Notes under the pieces: generated by a model
Databases searched by the model: none
What the model was told of the DNA's origin: nothing
What the model saw: the letters and a program-made list of their open reading frames with translations, nothing else
Part shown: in pieces, positions 1 through 10,402 of the stretch
Numbering within the stretch: the first letter of the stretch is position 1
Layout of the letters: each line of letters starts with the position of its first letter
Made by a program: the position numbers and the translations under genes
DNA from: Oasisia sp. SBJ-2009
Lineage: Eukaryota > Annelida > Polychaeta > Sabellida > Siboglinidae
Assembly: GCA_964017155.1 (NCBI GenBank)
Contig: OZ024864.1
Location: forward strand, 33,243,932-33,307,931
Reading direction: 5' to 3'
DNA: 64,000 nt

Positions 1-29
1 CACCGCTGTACCAACATTAATAATATCAA

Positions 30-150
30 ACTCAGTTTATTTATGTTGGCGGTACATCGTTGGCCCAATGTTGGCCCAACGTTGTTCACCCAACGCCAAC
101 ATTATGCCAACGGTACCATAGTTGGGCCAACATTGGGCCAACGTAGGCTT
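30..150. repeat. Inverted GTTGGCCCAACG-rich repeat
   Basis: The motif GTTGGCCCAA and its complement TTGGGCCAAC occur repeatedly here in both orientations, so the segment is made of short nested palindromes. Such segments are usually parts of small non-autonomous DNA transposons; the family is not identified. The window edge may cut the element. Confidence 0.6.
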
Positions 151-415
151 GCTATCTGGGAACCCATGTCTGTAACTAGGTCACTTGTACAGTGTTTTTG
201 CCTGTGGAATTGCAATTCCCTCAAAACTGCGCTACCATTTTATAAACTAAATACGGCTGATCAGGATAACAGTATAATTAACTACATGAGGTATCACATC
301 TTTTATGACAACGCATGTAGTATATATTACGTACAAAACCGATGTCTGTTCGGAATCGATCGATATACAAACCACGTGCTCTTGCGATATTTTGCAATGC
401 GGTGTTGCAATTTAT

Positions 416-550
416 TTATTTATTTTCTTCGCTATGTTGCATAACGAAAAGCATGTAAAAATGCCAACATGAAACTAACTGCCGTACTTCACTGTAACAA
501 ATGGATGAAGTACGAGTAAAACGACCATTGCGAATTAAAGATTTCGAGGA
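416..550 (-). CDS. Possible terminal exon, unknown protein
   Basis: On the minus strand a strong acceptor (TTTGTTTGTTTCAG) precedes an open frame beginning SSKSLIRNGRFTRTSSICYS and running to a stop at 416. Together with the open frame ending at 710 it would define a 159-bp intron (551-709) with GTAAGTAAA at its 5' end. The combined reading frame stays open across the junction (phase 0). No domain is recognised and the frame is short, so this may be chance. It lies downstream, on the same strand, of the signal-peptide exon at 3793-3859 and could belong to that gene, but no link is shown. Confidence 0.22.
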   Translation of the reverse strand, partial: SSKSLIRNGRFTRTSSICYSEVRQLVSCWHFYMLFVMQHSEENK

Positions 551-709
551 CTGAAACAAACAAAGCTTACTACACACATACCTGTCCAGCTTAAAACAGT
601 CTAAAGTACACAAACTATAATGATTACAGAGAACATGTTTCAATTATGAGTGTCCGGTGTATATGAGTAAGCAAACCAGTGAACCTAGTAAAACGGATGG
701 TTTACTTAC

Positions 710-778
710 CAGCAGATATTTATCGATGACTTGGCAGTTCTTTGTGGCGTGACTTCCTTCGTAGGCAAGTTCAACGCG
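710..778 (-). CDS. Possible internal exon, unknown protein
   Basis: An open minus-strand frame (RVELAYEGSHATKNCQVIDK, then YLL) ends exactly at a consensus donor, CTG|GTAAGTAAA. An in-frame TGA lies just upstream at 779-781, so a real exon would have to start inside this stretch, and no convincing acceptor is seen. The pairing with the acceptor at 551-552 is the main argument. Product unknown. Confidence 0.2.
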
Positions 779-1053
779 TCAGTACGTCTCGCCACTCGCA
801 TGGCATGCTGGTATTGCATTAAGTCAGCTTTATAAATATTTGGTGTTGTGAAATAATTTTGGTAATAGACCTAGGTTAAACACTCAGGATCGATCGACTG
901 GACCAATATTCTTAATTAATAAAATCTATAGAACTATCTTACAATTAATTTTGAGCTTACCACAGCTGCTAATTAAAGGAACACACTTTTCTCGATGAAA
1001 CTTCGGACTGCATTGTTATGTCTGACCGGGATAATACTTCACAAACGGTATAA

Positions 1054-1228
1054 ACACGCACACGCACACGCACACGCACACGCACACGCACACGCACACG
1101 CACACGCACACGCACACGCACACGCACACGCACACGCACACGCACACGAACACGCACACGCACACGCACACGCACACGCACACGCACACGCACACGCACA
1201 CGCACACGCACACGCACACGCACACGCA
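1054..1228. repeat. (CACACG)n microsatellite
   Basis: About 29 copies of a 6-bp unit ACACGC with a single interruption (cacgaa near 1147). All frames are open through it, which creates spurious HAHAHA and VRVRVR reading frames. Confidence 0.97.
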
Positions 1229-1515
1229 TTTCAGTACATCTAACCCCGTTCATGCCATATCGAATATATGAACATTTGTATTTGATAACATCAAGTTTTG
1301 ACGACCTTAATTAACCTAAAATTAGTTGTACTATTTCAACGTTTTGATAATGTCGCATTTCGATATCTTTACAACATCGACGACACGTTGTTTAGACGTC
1401 GGATTTGTTTATCGGTGATATCAACTTCCTGACAACGTGAAGGTCGGACGTCCTTAAAAGATACAACGTTTTGCAGACGTGCATAACTACGGAACCTGTA
1501 TATCGAATCAAGTAT

Positions 1516-1588
1516 AAAATGGCTACTATTACATACCGTGCTCTGTCTAATCTGTTTAAAATGGCTACTATTACATACCGTGCTCTGT
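1516..1588 (+). repeat. 31-bp direct duplication
   Basis: The 31-bp sequence starting AAAATGGCTACTATTACATA occurs at 1516-1546 and again, identically, at 1558-1588 (42-bp period). A recent small tandem duplication in non-coding DNA. Confidence 0.9.
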
Positions 1589-2446
1589 TTAAAAAACAAC
1601 TGATTAGTTAGTGTGCTGCATATTTCTGGTACCCCTGAACACGAAGCTGGTGCTTTGTCTGTAGTCATCCGAAAAAATATTTAAAACATATTTGTTTGAA
1701 TTGGTTTTCAACCCTAAATTAAAGACGGCCCTGTGCTGCATTGATGATTTGTCCAATAATGATTACGTCTAATGATCTTGTTTGTATTAGCTTGACACAT
1801 TTTGAAGGATGTAGACGCTATAGAAATTTTATTATTATTACTAACAATAATTGTTGTTTTGCTTAGACTTCAGAGCAGATAAAAAAAATGTAAACTGGGT
1901 GTGGTTAAATGTAATATAGACAATAACAAAAACTAATTAAAAACAAAACAAAAAAGTACACTCAAATGAGTCAATATATTATGCGCAAGAATCGGACTGA
2001 TAAATATTAAAAAGTATTATTTTGCCGCTAAAATACATCGTTTTGTCAATTAGATTTTGTCGTTCAATGGATAGCGATGATACAAAATGTCTTCCGATTG
2101 GGGAAGTTCAGTGTCCGAATCCCGTACATAATTAGATATATAATCATTCAGGACGACAGACTTGCGGAAAATTATCGGGACAGTCTTTAGAGCCACACTG
2201 TCTTTTCTCGGCAAAATCACGCAGCTTGGCGAGAGTTGATTAATCTAGATTACCCCGGCAGTAGCGCCACCTACAATATCATGTAATTATTTTCGCGCAT
2301 GCGCTGAAATGTAGCAATAGTGGTTTTACTCGCAGCCGCTAGATGTCGTACATGTTTTACAGTGATTATACCGTAATTCCATTTTACGGTGCATACCGTA
2401 ATTTATTTACGGTAGATTCCCGTAAATTATACGGTAATTTCTAACA

Positions 2447-2449
<3 letters not shown>
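1589..2449. other. No gene seen
   Basis: AT-rich DNA without a credible exon. The end (about 2362-2450) carries several TTACGGT/ACCGTAA motifs in both orientations next to the AT tract, suggesting a small inverted-repeat element. Confidence 0.5.
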
Positions 2450-2497
<48 letters not shown>

Positions 2498-2591
2498 TAC
2501 ATATATGTGTGTGAATGTATGTAAATAAATAAATATATATATATATATATATATGTAATTATATATACATTCACACACATATATATATGTA

Positions 2592-2656
<65 letters not shown>
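2450..2656. repeat. (AT)n tracts flanking a small hairpin
   Basis: Long alternating AT runs at both ends enclose two near-complementary stretches around TGTGTGTGAATGTATG and ATACATTCACACACA, so the segment can fold as a hairpin. Confidence 0.9.
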
Positions 2657-2658
<2 letters not shown>

Positions 2659-3792
2659 GTAACAGCTGAATACATAAAACAAATATACATAATGAAATAT
2701 GCATCCATTTGTCTGCCAAATGTAGCTACATGTTGTTACTCTGGCTGCGTATGTGTACGTGTTATGTGTAATTTATAATTATTAATATACATAGTCTAAC
2801 CAGACACATAACGACATTAATTAAAATTAAAAACGAATAGTATAACATGATACACTGCATGTACCAATACTAGTTTTGTATATTCACTTATCTGCAAATA
2901 AAATGCGAGCAATGAGGTTTTGTACGGAAATAATACAGCGAATAAAAATCACCCGTGTAAACAGATAAAAATAGCATATTTTCCAGAGATAAATATTATG
3001 AATAAGCGTTCACTTTGTGCGCACAATGACTGACTTATTGAATGTGTACAATATGCAACGAGCCAGTCTCATGTGTGTTGAGACCGTACTGTGAGCAAAC
3101 GGCAAAGGTTGTCTGTGTCACTTGAGCGCATCCACCACACATTGCTTGTTTTATTCACGGGCATATTACATGTGTACAGTTGCATTTCAATGTGTTGAAA
3201 TCGTGTACTTGGCACTGAGCCTTAAACAATGTCAAGGCACTTAGTTAAATCCGAGATTACATGGTTTTCGAACCCACATGTTTTAACAGGGAAAGGAGAC
3301 CATGCCATCTAATACAAATCCCAAACTGTTCACGTCAACATAGATTTACATTTGTTAGTGAGTCTATTGGAGTGTCACACTCAACATATTCTTAACCATG
3401 CAATAATATATGAAAGGATACGACAAATTAAGAGTGTTACTATATATTTCTAGGGTACCACCGACATCGTGGTATCGATACATTAACATCTGGTATTTTC
3501 CCTTTTGCCCGTCTTCTTTGAAATACGCTACCACGTCCTAATGCGCCAGTTGTCAGTGCTGCTGACGATGTCAGTGCCTGTCAGCAGTACACCTGGCTGG
3601 TCCCGTTGTAAGACTCTGAATTTTGGCTCGACCAAAGAAATTGTTCACCGAGTGTGTTACTGGATTCCGGTCATGTGATATAATTGTAAGTCATTTGAGC
3701 CATACGCTCCTCGTAGTATACGCATTTTTTGGGGATGTATCAGCTGCTTGGAAATAACGTTAAGATATACTTGCTGGGACAAGATAACTTAC
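2657..3792. other. No gene seen
   Basis: Unique-looking non-coding DNA. On the minus strand a weak open stretch near 3570-3650 could follow the exon at 3793-3859, but its acceptor lacks a pyrimidine tract, so it is not called. Confidence 0.4.
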
Positions 3793-3859
3793 CTTGTTCA
3801 GCGAACGTGAAGACAAACACCAGCCAGAACATGAAGGATGCCTCGTGGGCCACGTCCAT
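3793..3859 (-). CDS. First coding exon with signal peptide, unknown secreted/membrane protein
   Basis: Reading the minus strand, an ATG in good context (GCGATGG) opens a 22-codon frame, MDVAHEASFMFWLVFVFTFA then EQ, that ends one base into the next codon at a perfect donor (AAG|GTAAGT). The residues run from a short polar N-terminus into a hydrophobic core (FMFWLVFVFTFA), as expected for a signal peptide or signal anchor. First exons that encode just a signal peptide are common in animal secreted-protein genes. A TATTTAA box lies about 155 bp upstream on the same strand (near 4012-4020). The following exon should lie at lower coordinates and begin in phase 1; none is convincingly recognised, so the product is unknown. 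Confidence 0.4.
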
Positions 3860-4149
3860 CGCTAACGCCTTATGCTACGACCCTGTGTGACTGCCAGGGA
3901 TGTGATATTTACCTTGTAACTATGACGGCAATACAACGAACTAGTATACAACTGGTATCAGCGAACTCACACCGGCGACCAAGCGACAACAAACAAACCC
4001 AGACCTACGCGCTTAAATAATTAAAATGGCATCATCTGTGTTTACCGGCATTCAGCGTTGTAACTTCTGTTGTGTCTGCGACACTCCATGCGAATGTGTT
4101 GAACTGCACGGGTACACTTGTAGCGTGCGTTTACGGTGCGCAATACAAA

Positions 4150-5045
4150 ATACGGGGCGAACAGCAAAGCTACCAAGTCTCCCGGAAATATAGCAAAATA
4201 AACCCAATCTCCTGATCTCCCGCTTTTGATTTGCAATCTCCCGCAAAAGAATCGTTTTGTCTTTTTGTTTTTTTACGCGTACTTTTCGATTTTTTTGCCG
4301 GCGCACCGTTTTGCCAGCTGTGAGTCATCTACGGTACATGGAAAGTGCCGAGAGCAGCCGAGCGGAGACTACAACAAGACGCATATAATAGAACGTTTCT
4401 CATTGGTCAGCTAACAGGAAGTGACTACATTCAATGGCCAATCGAAACTTCTGTTACGTATTGGGTAGGAATAAGTTTAGCGGCATTTTTCAGACGAGGA
4501 AAGTGCTGGAGGTACAATGAGTGAAAAGTCTGAAAAGTGTTTGAAAAAGAGGAAATATGATTCCAAGTACAAGAGTGGATGGGCATCTGAGTTTGCTGGA
4601 GTTGTAAAAGGGTCTGAGGAGACGATGGCAAAATGCACATATAGAAATGTTCTGCTTGAACTATTTATTTTGTTTGTGACTGCTTTTTGTAGCTAAATTA
4701 AAATGTTACAGTACTACAACCATGTCCATTTTTATAATAGTGAAAGAATCTTGAAAGTCACGGTAGACCCCAATAAAAATATATATTAATTATATATCCA
4801 CACATGAAAGTTTAAAATATAAAATATTGTTATCTAAAATATAGTTCACTTTCGAAGAGTTATAGGTGCTAAATGTAACCGAAAAAGGCAGGAAATCACG
4901 TATTTAGCGTTCTCAATTACAATTTGTTTACGGGGGGTCCCCCTAGCATTCTCGGTTGCTTCGCAACCTCGGGCAAGGCGCTTCGCATCTTGCATATATT
5001 TCTCCCTCTTTTGACATACTGTAGGAGGGAGATCTCCCTCATCAC
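4150..5045 (+). mobile_element. Remnant of a hAT-like DNA transposon, internally deleted
   Basis: The stretch contains repeated CTCCCG motifs at its left side, the start of a transposase frame (4517-4696), a perfect GGTTGC-TTC-GCAACC hairpin near 4950, and a right side with TCTCCCTC and its complement GAGGGAGA. It looks like an element that kept its ends and N-terminus but lost most of the transposase. Exact ends and target-site duplication were not resolved. Confidence 0.4.
4517..4696 (+). pseudogene. N-terminus of hAT/BED-type transposase (truncated)
   Basis: The frame starts at the first ATG and gives a 59-residue product. Residues 10-42 (KKRKYDSKYKSGWASEFAGV, then VKGSEETMAKC) match the well-known N-terminal pattern of a family of invertebrate hAT-like transposases, where a basic KKRKYDxKY segment leads into a BED-type zinc finger. 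In that family a CxxC pair follows; here the second cysteine is gone (C-T-Y-R) and the frame then runs into unrelated hydrophobic codons and a stop. It is therefore a truncated, non-functional remnant. No other hAT exon is adjacent; the hAT gene at 26-28.5 kb lacks its N-terminus but is on the other strand and 21 kb away. Confidence 0.55.
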
Positions 5046-6199
5046 ACTCAATTCAACTTGGCAGCTCTGGAACAGGAACAAATAATAACATTATATTGAA
5101 TACAAAATATATTACATCGATAGTTTATTACCGAATCTATTCAGTTGGAATATTTTCATGAGTCGTTCAAAACAGTATTCCTTAGGCTAATGATTCTTAG
5201 TAATGTTTTCCTGCGACTAAATGTCGGCCACTTGTTAATTATGTATGGTGATCGTTTACTGCTAATCGCGATTGAACGTTGCCGGCAAGATCGCACGAAT
5301 TGTTAAAGATGTATTCTACTACAATTTCCGTCACACCAATGACTGCAAGACGTAAGACAATCCGATAGACTGACGTATTTGGACATTGGTTAGTTTACAC
5401 AAAGTATCCTGGGTAAACATGTATTCAACTAGTCTACATAGCGTGAAATTCAATTTAGCCAAACGGTATCAAGAATAATTGTAACGACTGCGGTCTAATT
5501 TAGTTTGATATGGCACAGCCAAGAAACAATTATATTATTAAGTTCAACATCATTGCAAACATGCATTGCACTGCATTTACATTTGGAGCTATTTTCCCCT
5601 CATTGTCGCACATGACCAGCCGCGAAAGTTGGCGATCCCCAGAAAAGTGTTATTTCAAGCTTCAATGTGTCAAAGTAACGGCCTTGCTTTTCAAGATTTC
5701 TTAAAATATTAGAGCTGTAACAATGAAAACCAAGGCTACTTTTGAACATGTACTTGTTTATTCTCAATACACCGTCCAGCATATAAAAATGTTCGGCTTT
5801 TAATCAATATTTCCTTCTTCCAAATTAATTACATATTGTAATTTTAAACACACCCGATTGCAAATGTTCACAATTTTGCTTCAACACCCCGATTTCATCA
5901 ATACAATTGACTCATATGAACCACAATGAGCAAATATGTTATTCAGACTCAGGACAATGACTAATCACGCAGTGGTATTCCTGACATCGATCAATCTGTC
6001 TATGGCTGTCAATGCCACGAGGGAGTTTGCAATCACGATACCGTGATTTGTTATTCTGACTGTGAACGACGCCTGCTGTTGACCCAGGATTCTGCCAGGC
6101 TGACGAGTATTTTCAATAAATGATGTGGCGAGACGGTGGACTCCAGCGCTGAGTAAATACCCAGCAGGCTAAATTACGTTGCATCGACGTTGTTTGGAC
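5046..6199. other. No gene seen
   Basis: Non-coding, AT-rich. Near 6180-6230 short CGACGTTG/CAACGTCG motifs in both orientations resemble those near 1380-1480 and suggest small inverted-repeat elements. Confidence 0.4.
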
Positions 6200-6462
6200 G
6201 TCGTAGCCGACGTTGAAACAACGTCGAAAACACGGTGCGTATAAAAGTTGGATCGATGTTACAAGTGGCGAGGGACCTTTTCGGAGTGTCTCTGTATCTT
6301 TTCCGAAGTGCCCCTTTGTTACGATGGCCAGTGGACAATTCTTCATGTAGTACTACCTTTGGTAGGCGATGGTCGTCCATCCTGGAGACATGTCCTTCCC
6401 AGCGAAGTTATGTTTTGAGAAACATGGTTTTGATGTTATCCACTTCGTGTTGGCATCAGACG
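6200..6462 (-). mobile_element. Non-LTR retrotransposon (LINE) C-terminal fragment
   Basis: On the minus strand the frame reads LRWEGHVSRMDDHRLPKVVL and continues HEELSTGHRNKGALRKRYRD. The RW-GHV-R-M...RLPK...GEL..GHR..G.P..RYKD pattern is the C-terminal tail of endonuclease/reverse-transcriptase LINE ORF2 proteins of invertebrates. Only this tail is present, so it is a 5'-truncated dead copy. A different LINE piece in the opposite orientation abuts it. Confidence 0.75.
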
Positions 6463-6464
6463 TA

Positions 6465-6762
6465 ATAATGCATACAAAGACAGAAAATTATAGACCAATG
6501 AGCTTAATATCAGTATTATGCAAATTATTAGAAACATTTATTAAAGACCACATGGTAGATTGTATTGTACAAAACAAATTAATAACTAAATCTCAACATG
6601 GGTTCCTAAATGCTATGTCGCTTATGTTTTTTAGAATATATTACTAAGTGGGTAGATGATGGTTCACCGGTGGATGTAATATACTTAGGTTTTCAGAAAG
6701 CATTTGATAAGTGCCACATCAAAGACTGTTAATTAGATTAAAATTTATTTCAGCATGCAAAA
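6465..6762 (+). mobile_element. LINE reverse-transcriptase fragment
   Basis: The frame contains ENYRPMSLISVLCKLLETFI, then KDHMV...NKLITKSQHGF, matching reverse-transcriptase motif 1-2 region (NYRPISLLSVLCKLLE...SQHGF). After a frameshift it resumes with WVDDGSPVDVIYLGFQKAFD, the motif around the first catalytic region. Stops and frame changes show a decayed copy. Confidence 0.8.
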
Positions 6763-6805
6763 GATGACCTGTTCGTAAATATTAGTTCTGAAAACTGCAG
6801 CAGGT

Positions 6806-6920
6806 GGCCAAACAGACATTAATGTAGCCTCGGTTACCCAGACTCCGTGAGGTGGCAGCACTTTTCAGCCCTTCTCGGCGAAGTTATGCAGGCAGGCGAC
6901 AGTCGGTTAAACGAGACAAA
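6806..6920 (+). repeat. Dispersed repeat, second copy at 63425-63555
   Basis: The stretch around GAGGTGGCAGCACTT, followed by TCGGCG(A/C)AGTTA and GGTTAAACGAGAC, recurs in the same orientation at about 63425-63555 with moderate divergence. Family unknown. Confidence 0.6.
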
Positions 6921-7380
6921 TAAGAATTGCGCTTCAATGTGTATAGTTTTGAGTCAGTCTGTCTCTGTTATAGTTGGCAAAGCTGTGCATGGCGCTCCGA
7001 CTTCGCCATGCCACTCTGGTGTTTTGGAGCTTGCGCTAAAACATGATATCCCACAGATGCCACAGCCACGTGATCGTCCGGCCACATAATTTGTCCCGCT
7101 TTTCGATAAATAATCGAGGACGCGCCAAACCGTACGAATACACACGGCTATCAAAGATAGCTCGTAGCAGCGCAGCAGTGTGTACACACAGTCTGCACTA
7201 TTATATATGTTGATCTGGAGCGACTTTTCCTAAAGTTTAAATATTTTCCGTTTCCAGAACGTCGATAATGCGCTCATGTTCTCGACCAGTACTAACCGAG
7301 GACGTCCTCGATTAAGACCTTGTCCGCGGTTAGAAGGTTTGTATTCATTTGTAAGTCTTAGGTTGTCACCGTACATTCGA

Positions 7381-7440
7381 ACACACACACACACACGCAC
7401 GCACGCACGCACGCACACAAACACACACACACACACACAA
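7381..7440. repeat. (CA)n/(GCAC)n microsatellite
   Basis: Alternating CA with a GCAC block, 60 bp. Confidence 0.95.
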
Positions 7441-7668
7441 TCATGGGTGGGTGCGTGCGTGCGTGCGTCTGTGCTTGGAGCGCTGTGGTAATCAGTCTCG
7501 TTTAGGTTTTAGCCTTTATAAAGGGTGGTTGGAAGTAATTAAGGTAGCACTATGTTTCTATTTACACAAGCAAACTGCATAGATATAAAAACATGTCCAC
7601 GCCTATGCACTATGGCCGATGGTTATACTTTGGGCTTGACTATGGCAGTTATGTCTATATATGTAGGG

Positions 7669-7990
7669 CGCAGTGGCTCAGGGGTAGAGTTTGGGACTCT
7701 CACCCAAACGAACCCGGTTCGAATCCTAAGCAGCCGGTATGAAGGAGAAAGCCACCCTCTTCCCGTGTGTCACGATACGTCGACGGAGATCGGAGTGAGT
7801 GGGGGTGGTTGAAGTTCCGACGCCAGTGAGCATGTTTAGGGGAGATTCAAGAGGGGTGCATTTGGAGGATTTTTGCTCCCTGAGCTTACGTGTAGACCTA
7901 CTACCGTATGTAAAACCGTCTACGGGGAATCATGTCAACATTTGCAAATTTCTCTTTCATGAGACGTCTCCAGGCCTGGAGTATACAGGG
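7669..7990 (+). mobile_element. tRNA-derived SINE
   Basis: The head carries RNA polymerase III promoter boxes in tRNA spacing: an A box (TGGCTCAGGGGTAGAG) and a perfect B box (GGTTCGAATCC near 7717-7727), with an anticodon-stem-like hairpin between. The acceptor stem does not pair, so this is not a functional tRNA gene. The body follows for roughly 250 bp; the 3' end is not sharply defined. Confidence 0.7.
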
Positions 7991-8032
7991 TGCGGACAAA
8001 TCCATACCATTTTCAGAGAGCTATATATAGAT

Positions 8033-8139
8033 TAGAGAGAGTGAGAGAGACAGAGAGAGTGAGAGAGAGAGATATAGAGTGAGAGGGGGGCGGTGGTGCC
8101 ACAACAGAACAGAAGAGAGTACCGTGGTTGAAGGTGGAT

Positions 8140-8203
<64 letters not shown>

Positions 8204-8276
8204 CAGACAGACAGAGAGCGAGAAAGTGAGCGAGAGTGAAAAAGAGAGGGTGTAGTGTACAGTGTGGCGGTTAACG

Positions 8277-8326
<50 letters not shown>

Positions 8327-8372
8327 GAGAGAGCAAGAAAGTGAGAGAGAGACAGAGCGAGAAAGTGTGTGT

Positions 8373-8408
<36 letters not shown>

Positions 8409-8530
8409 GAGGGCGAGAAAGTGAGCGAGAGAGGAAAAAGAGAGGGCCATAGTGTACAGTGTGGCGGTTAACGTGGTGAGAGTGAGAGAGACAGACAGAC
8501 AGAAATTGAAGGTGTGAGAGCGAGAGCGAG

Positions 8531-8566
<36 letters not shown>

Positions 8567-8572
8567 GACAAA

Positions 8573-8622
<50 letters not shown>
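8033..8622. repeat. (GA)n-rich complex microsatellite
   Basis: Almost 600 bp of GA repeats with GACA and GAGT variants. A roughly 45-bp non-GA segment (TGTAGTGTACAGTGTGGCGG, then TTAACGTGGTGAGAG) occurs at about 8250-8284 and again at about 8449-8483, so the array grew by duplication of a roughly 200-bp block. It yields a spurious SLSLSL frame on the minus strand. Confidence 0.95.
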
Positions 8623-8623
<1 letters not shown>

Positions 8624-8740
8624 GAGGATGTGCTTCAACAAAGGAAGTCTAAAAAGCAAACGTTAGCAGTCTTACCCAAAAAGTTAGTTTGTGCGTGCTT
8701 TTTTTAGTGAATATCGCAACAAAGTTGAGTTACACAATGT

Positions 8741-8746
8741 TTTATT
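8741..8746 (-). promoter_or_regulatory. Possible polyadenylation signal
   Basis: AATAAA on the minus strand, about 210 nt downstream of the stop of the terminal exon at 8958-9166. Position and orientation fit its 3' UTR. Confidence 0.3.
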
Positions 8747-8957
8747 CATGCAAGCTACGAGTAAATGACAATGATCTTGCACGTTTTACTGGAAGTGTAT
8801 AACGGCATCTCCAACCTGAGAACTGGTAATGTACAACGCGGATCCTGGAATGCCTGCGCACGTTTCGATGACGTAAAACACAAGTCCCTAGTTGTTACAC
8901 GGACACGTCCTTGTACTGAAATTCTATATAATTGTAGCACACTTCAAATGAGTCTTA

Positions 8958-9166
8958 TTATTGGTTCACCAAGAAAGCGTCATCATTAAATGTCGTCCTT
9001 TCCTCATTCGAAGGCAGTACGTGTACCGTGCGCCGCCGAAGGCGCCGTTGTCGAATTGTTGCACCTAGCTTGGCTGTCGCACCCATCACCTCTGCACGAC
9101 TGTGTGCATCTTGTAGCGGTCTGGTGGGCTTCTCTTTATCCTCTTGACGCATCGTAGATTGTTTTC
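8958..9166 (-). CDS. Probable terminal coding exon, unknown protein
   Basis: A good acceptor (CACTGTCGTGTTTCAG) on the minus strand leads into a 68-codon frame that stays open to TAA. The frame begins in phase 1 and includes KQSTMRQEDKEKPTRPLQDA, a basic stretch RQRRLRRRTVHVLP and the end FNDDAFLVNQ. GC content is higher than the surroundings, and an AATAAA lies 210 nt beyond the stop. The composition (charged, no hydrophobic segment) would suit the cytoplasmic tail of a membrane protein or a disordered C-terminus. No family is recognised and no upstream exon was found between 9.2 and 10.4 kb. It could also be a chance frame. Confidence 0.4.
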
Positions 9167-9439
9167 CTGAAACACGACAGTGCATAAGGTTTTGGAACCA
9201 GCTAAGATGAAATGTTATGCAAGAGATCAAAAAGTTTGCTACGGATTAATGAGTAAAGAAACGAAAAAAAGAGATCAAGGTCACTCCATGGTACGTGGTC
9301 CCCCGGCCTCTAGCCAATGAACACGAGGATTGTATTAGTTTATACACGTATTAACCCTGTCACTAAACATCTATTTCTCAGTTTACTAGCTATTGCTAAT
9401 CTTGGCCTACATCTCTTCTTTATTGTCAATCACTATCTA

Positions 9440-9640
9440 GACGGGAACGTCTGTCGTCCTCGCGAATAATGCTGTATTCTTCTATCATGGCAGTCATCCT
9501 ACATTGTATCATCCAGGCGGTGCCGTCTGGTCACGTGTATCACCTATGGTCATGCTGTAGTGGGCAGTGCTGCAGTAGGTGTCCACTGGTCGTTGGGCTG
9601 TTTTCACAGGAGCAAGTCCTGGACTGGCTGATCTTTCTAT
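9440..9640 (-). mobile_element. LINE C-terminal fragment (zinc-knuckle-like region)
   Basis: The minus strand reads SRTCSCENSPTTSGHLLQHC, then PLQHDHR with stops after. The C-x-C...T-x-x-H-x-L-x-x-CP-L pattern is the conserved cysteine/histidine segment at the end of many LINE ORF2 proteins. Broken copy. Confidence 0.55.
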
Positions 9641-9967
9641 TTAAATGCAATGCTTCGTTGGTCTTCATTACATTTTAAATAATCCTCATCTATGCTGTTG
9701 CCTTGATCCTAGAACTACATTTCATAGCTTCTCTTTGCTCAACTCATTATACTATATACAAATGGGATGTAAAATGACCCCAGTACAAACCTTTATACAT
9801 AAAAGGCAAGGGTCCAGTAACAACTATCATATAAAACCTATTAAAATACCTTATACCTTATTAACTGTTATTTGTTTAAAAAAATCTACTCTAAGCTAGG
9901 TTTAGGTAGAAGCTCGTGTGCATTGGTTAGAAACCGTATTACCTGCTCAGGCTAGGCACTTGCCAAA

Positions 9968-10067
9968 CATAGACTCGCTTCCGATTTATCTTTAAGCTGA
10001 CACTACCGTTAGCTTCACATACGAAGTTAAAAAGATTCTAAGCTAAGAGCCCGGAAGCGAGTCTATG
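9968..10067. mobile_element. Small MITE-like element with 15-bp inverted ends
   Basis: CATAGACTCGCTTCC at 9968-9982 is matched exactly by its reverse complement at 10053-10067, giving a 100-bp element without coding capacity. Flanking target-site duplication not clear. Confidence 0.55.
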
Positions 10068-10402
10068 CGTGGTAATTACGGCAGGGGTTTCTCCTGCACC
10101 ACCAGAATCTCTGTGGCCACTTCTGAAGTGACCCGAGTTGACCCCCAGTTATCCCATTCAACAGGAAATTTTGATTTTAACCACCCAAAATCCGAGAGTG
10201 AATAATTAATTTTGATGTATTTCTCTTATTATTGCAGTCTAATGTTTTCTAGTATTTATTTGTTGTGCTGTACACCTTGGGAATTCTCAACTTGATGAGA
10301 TCACCACGCGTGTCATTTGGAAGACGAAGAAGCACTCCCCATTATTGCCAAACTACTTTCGTGTGTTACCTTCAACTATTACACATTCCCAGAGACGCTG
10401 GA

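Noticed and set aside
7669..7741. tRNA gene
   Set aside because: A and B boxes are present, but the acceptor stem does not pair and a SINE body follows.
8032..8571. 179-codon SLSLSL frame
   Set aside because: (GA)n microsatellite.
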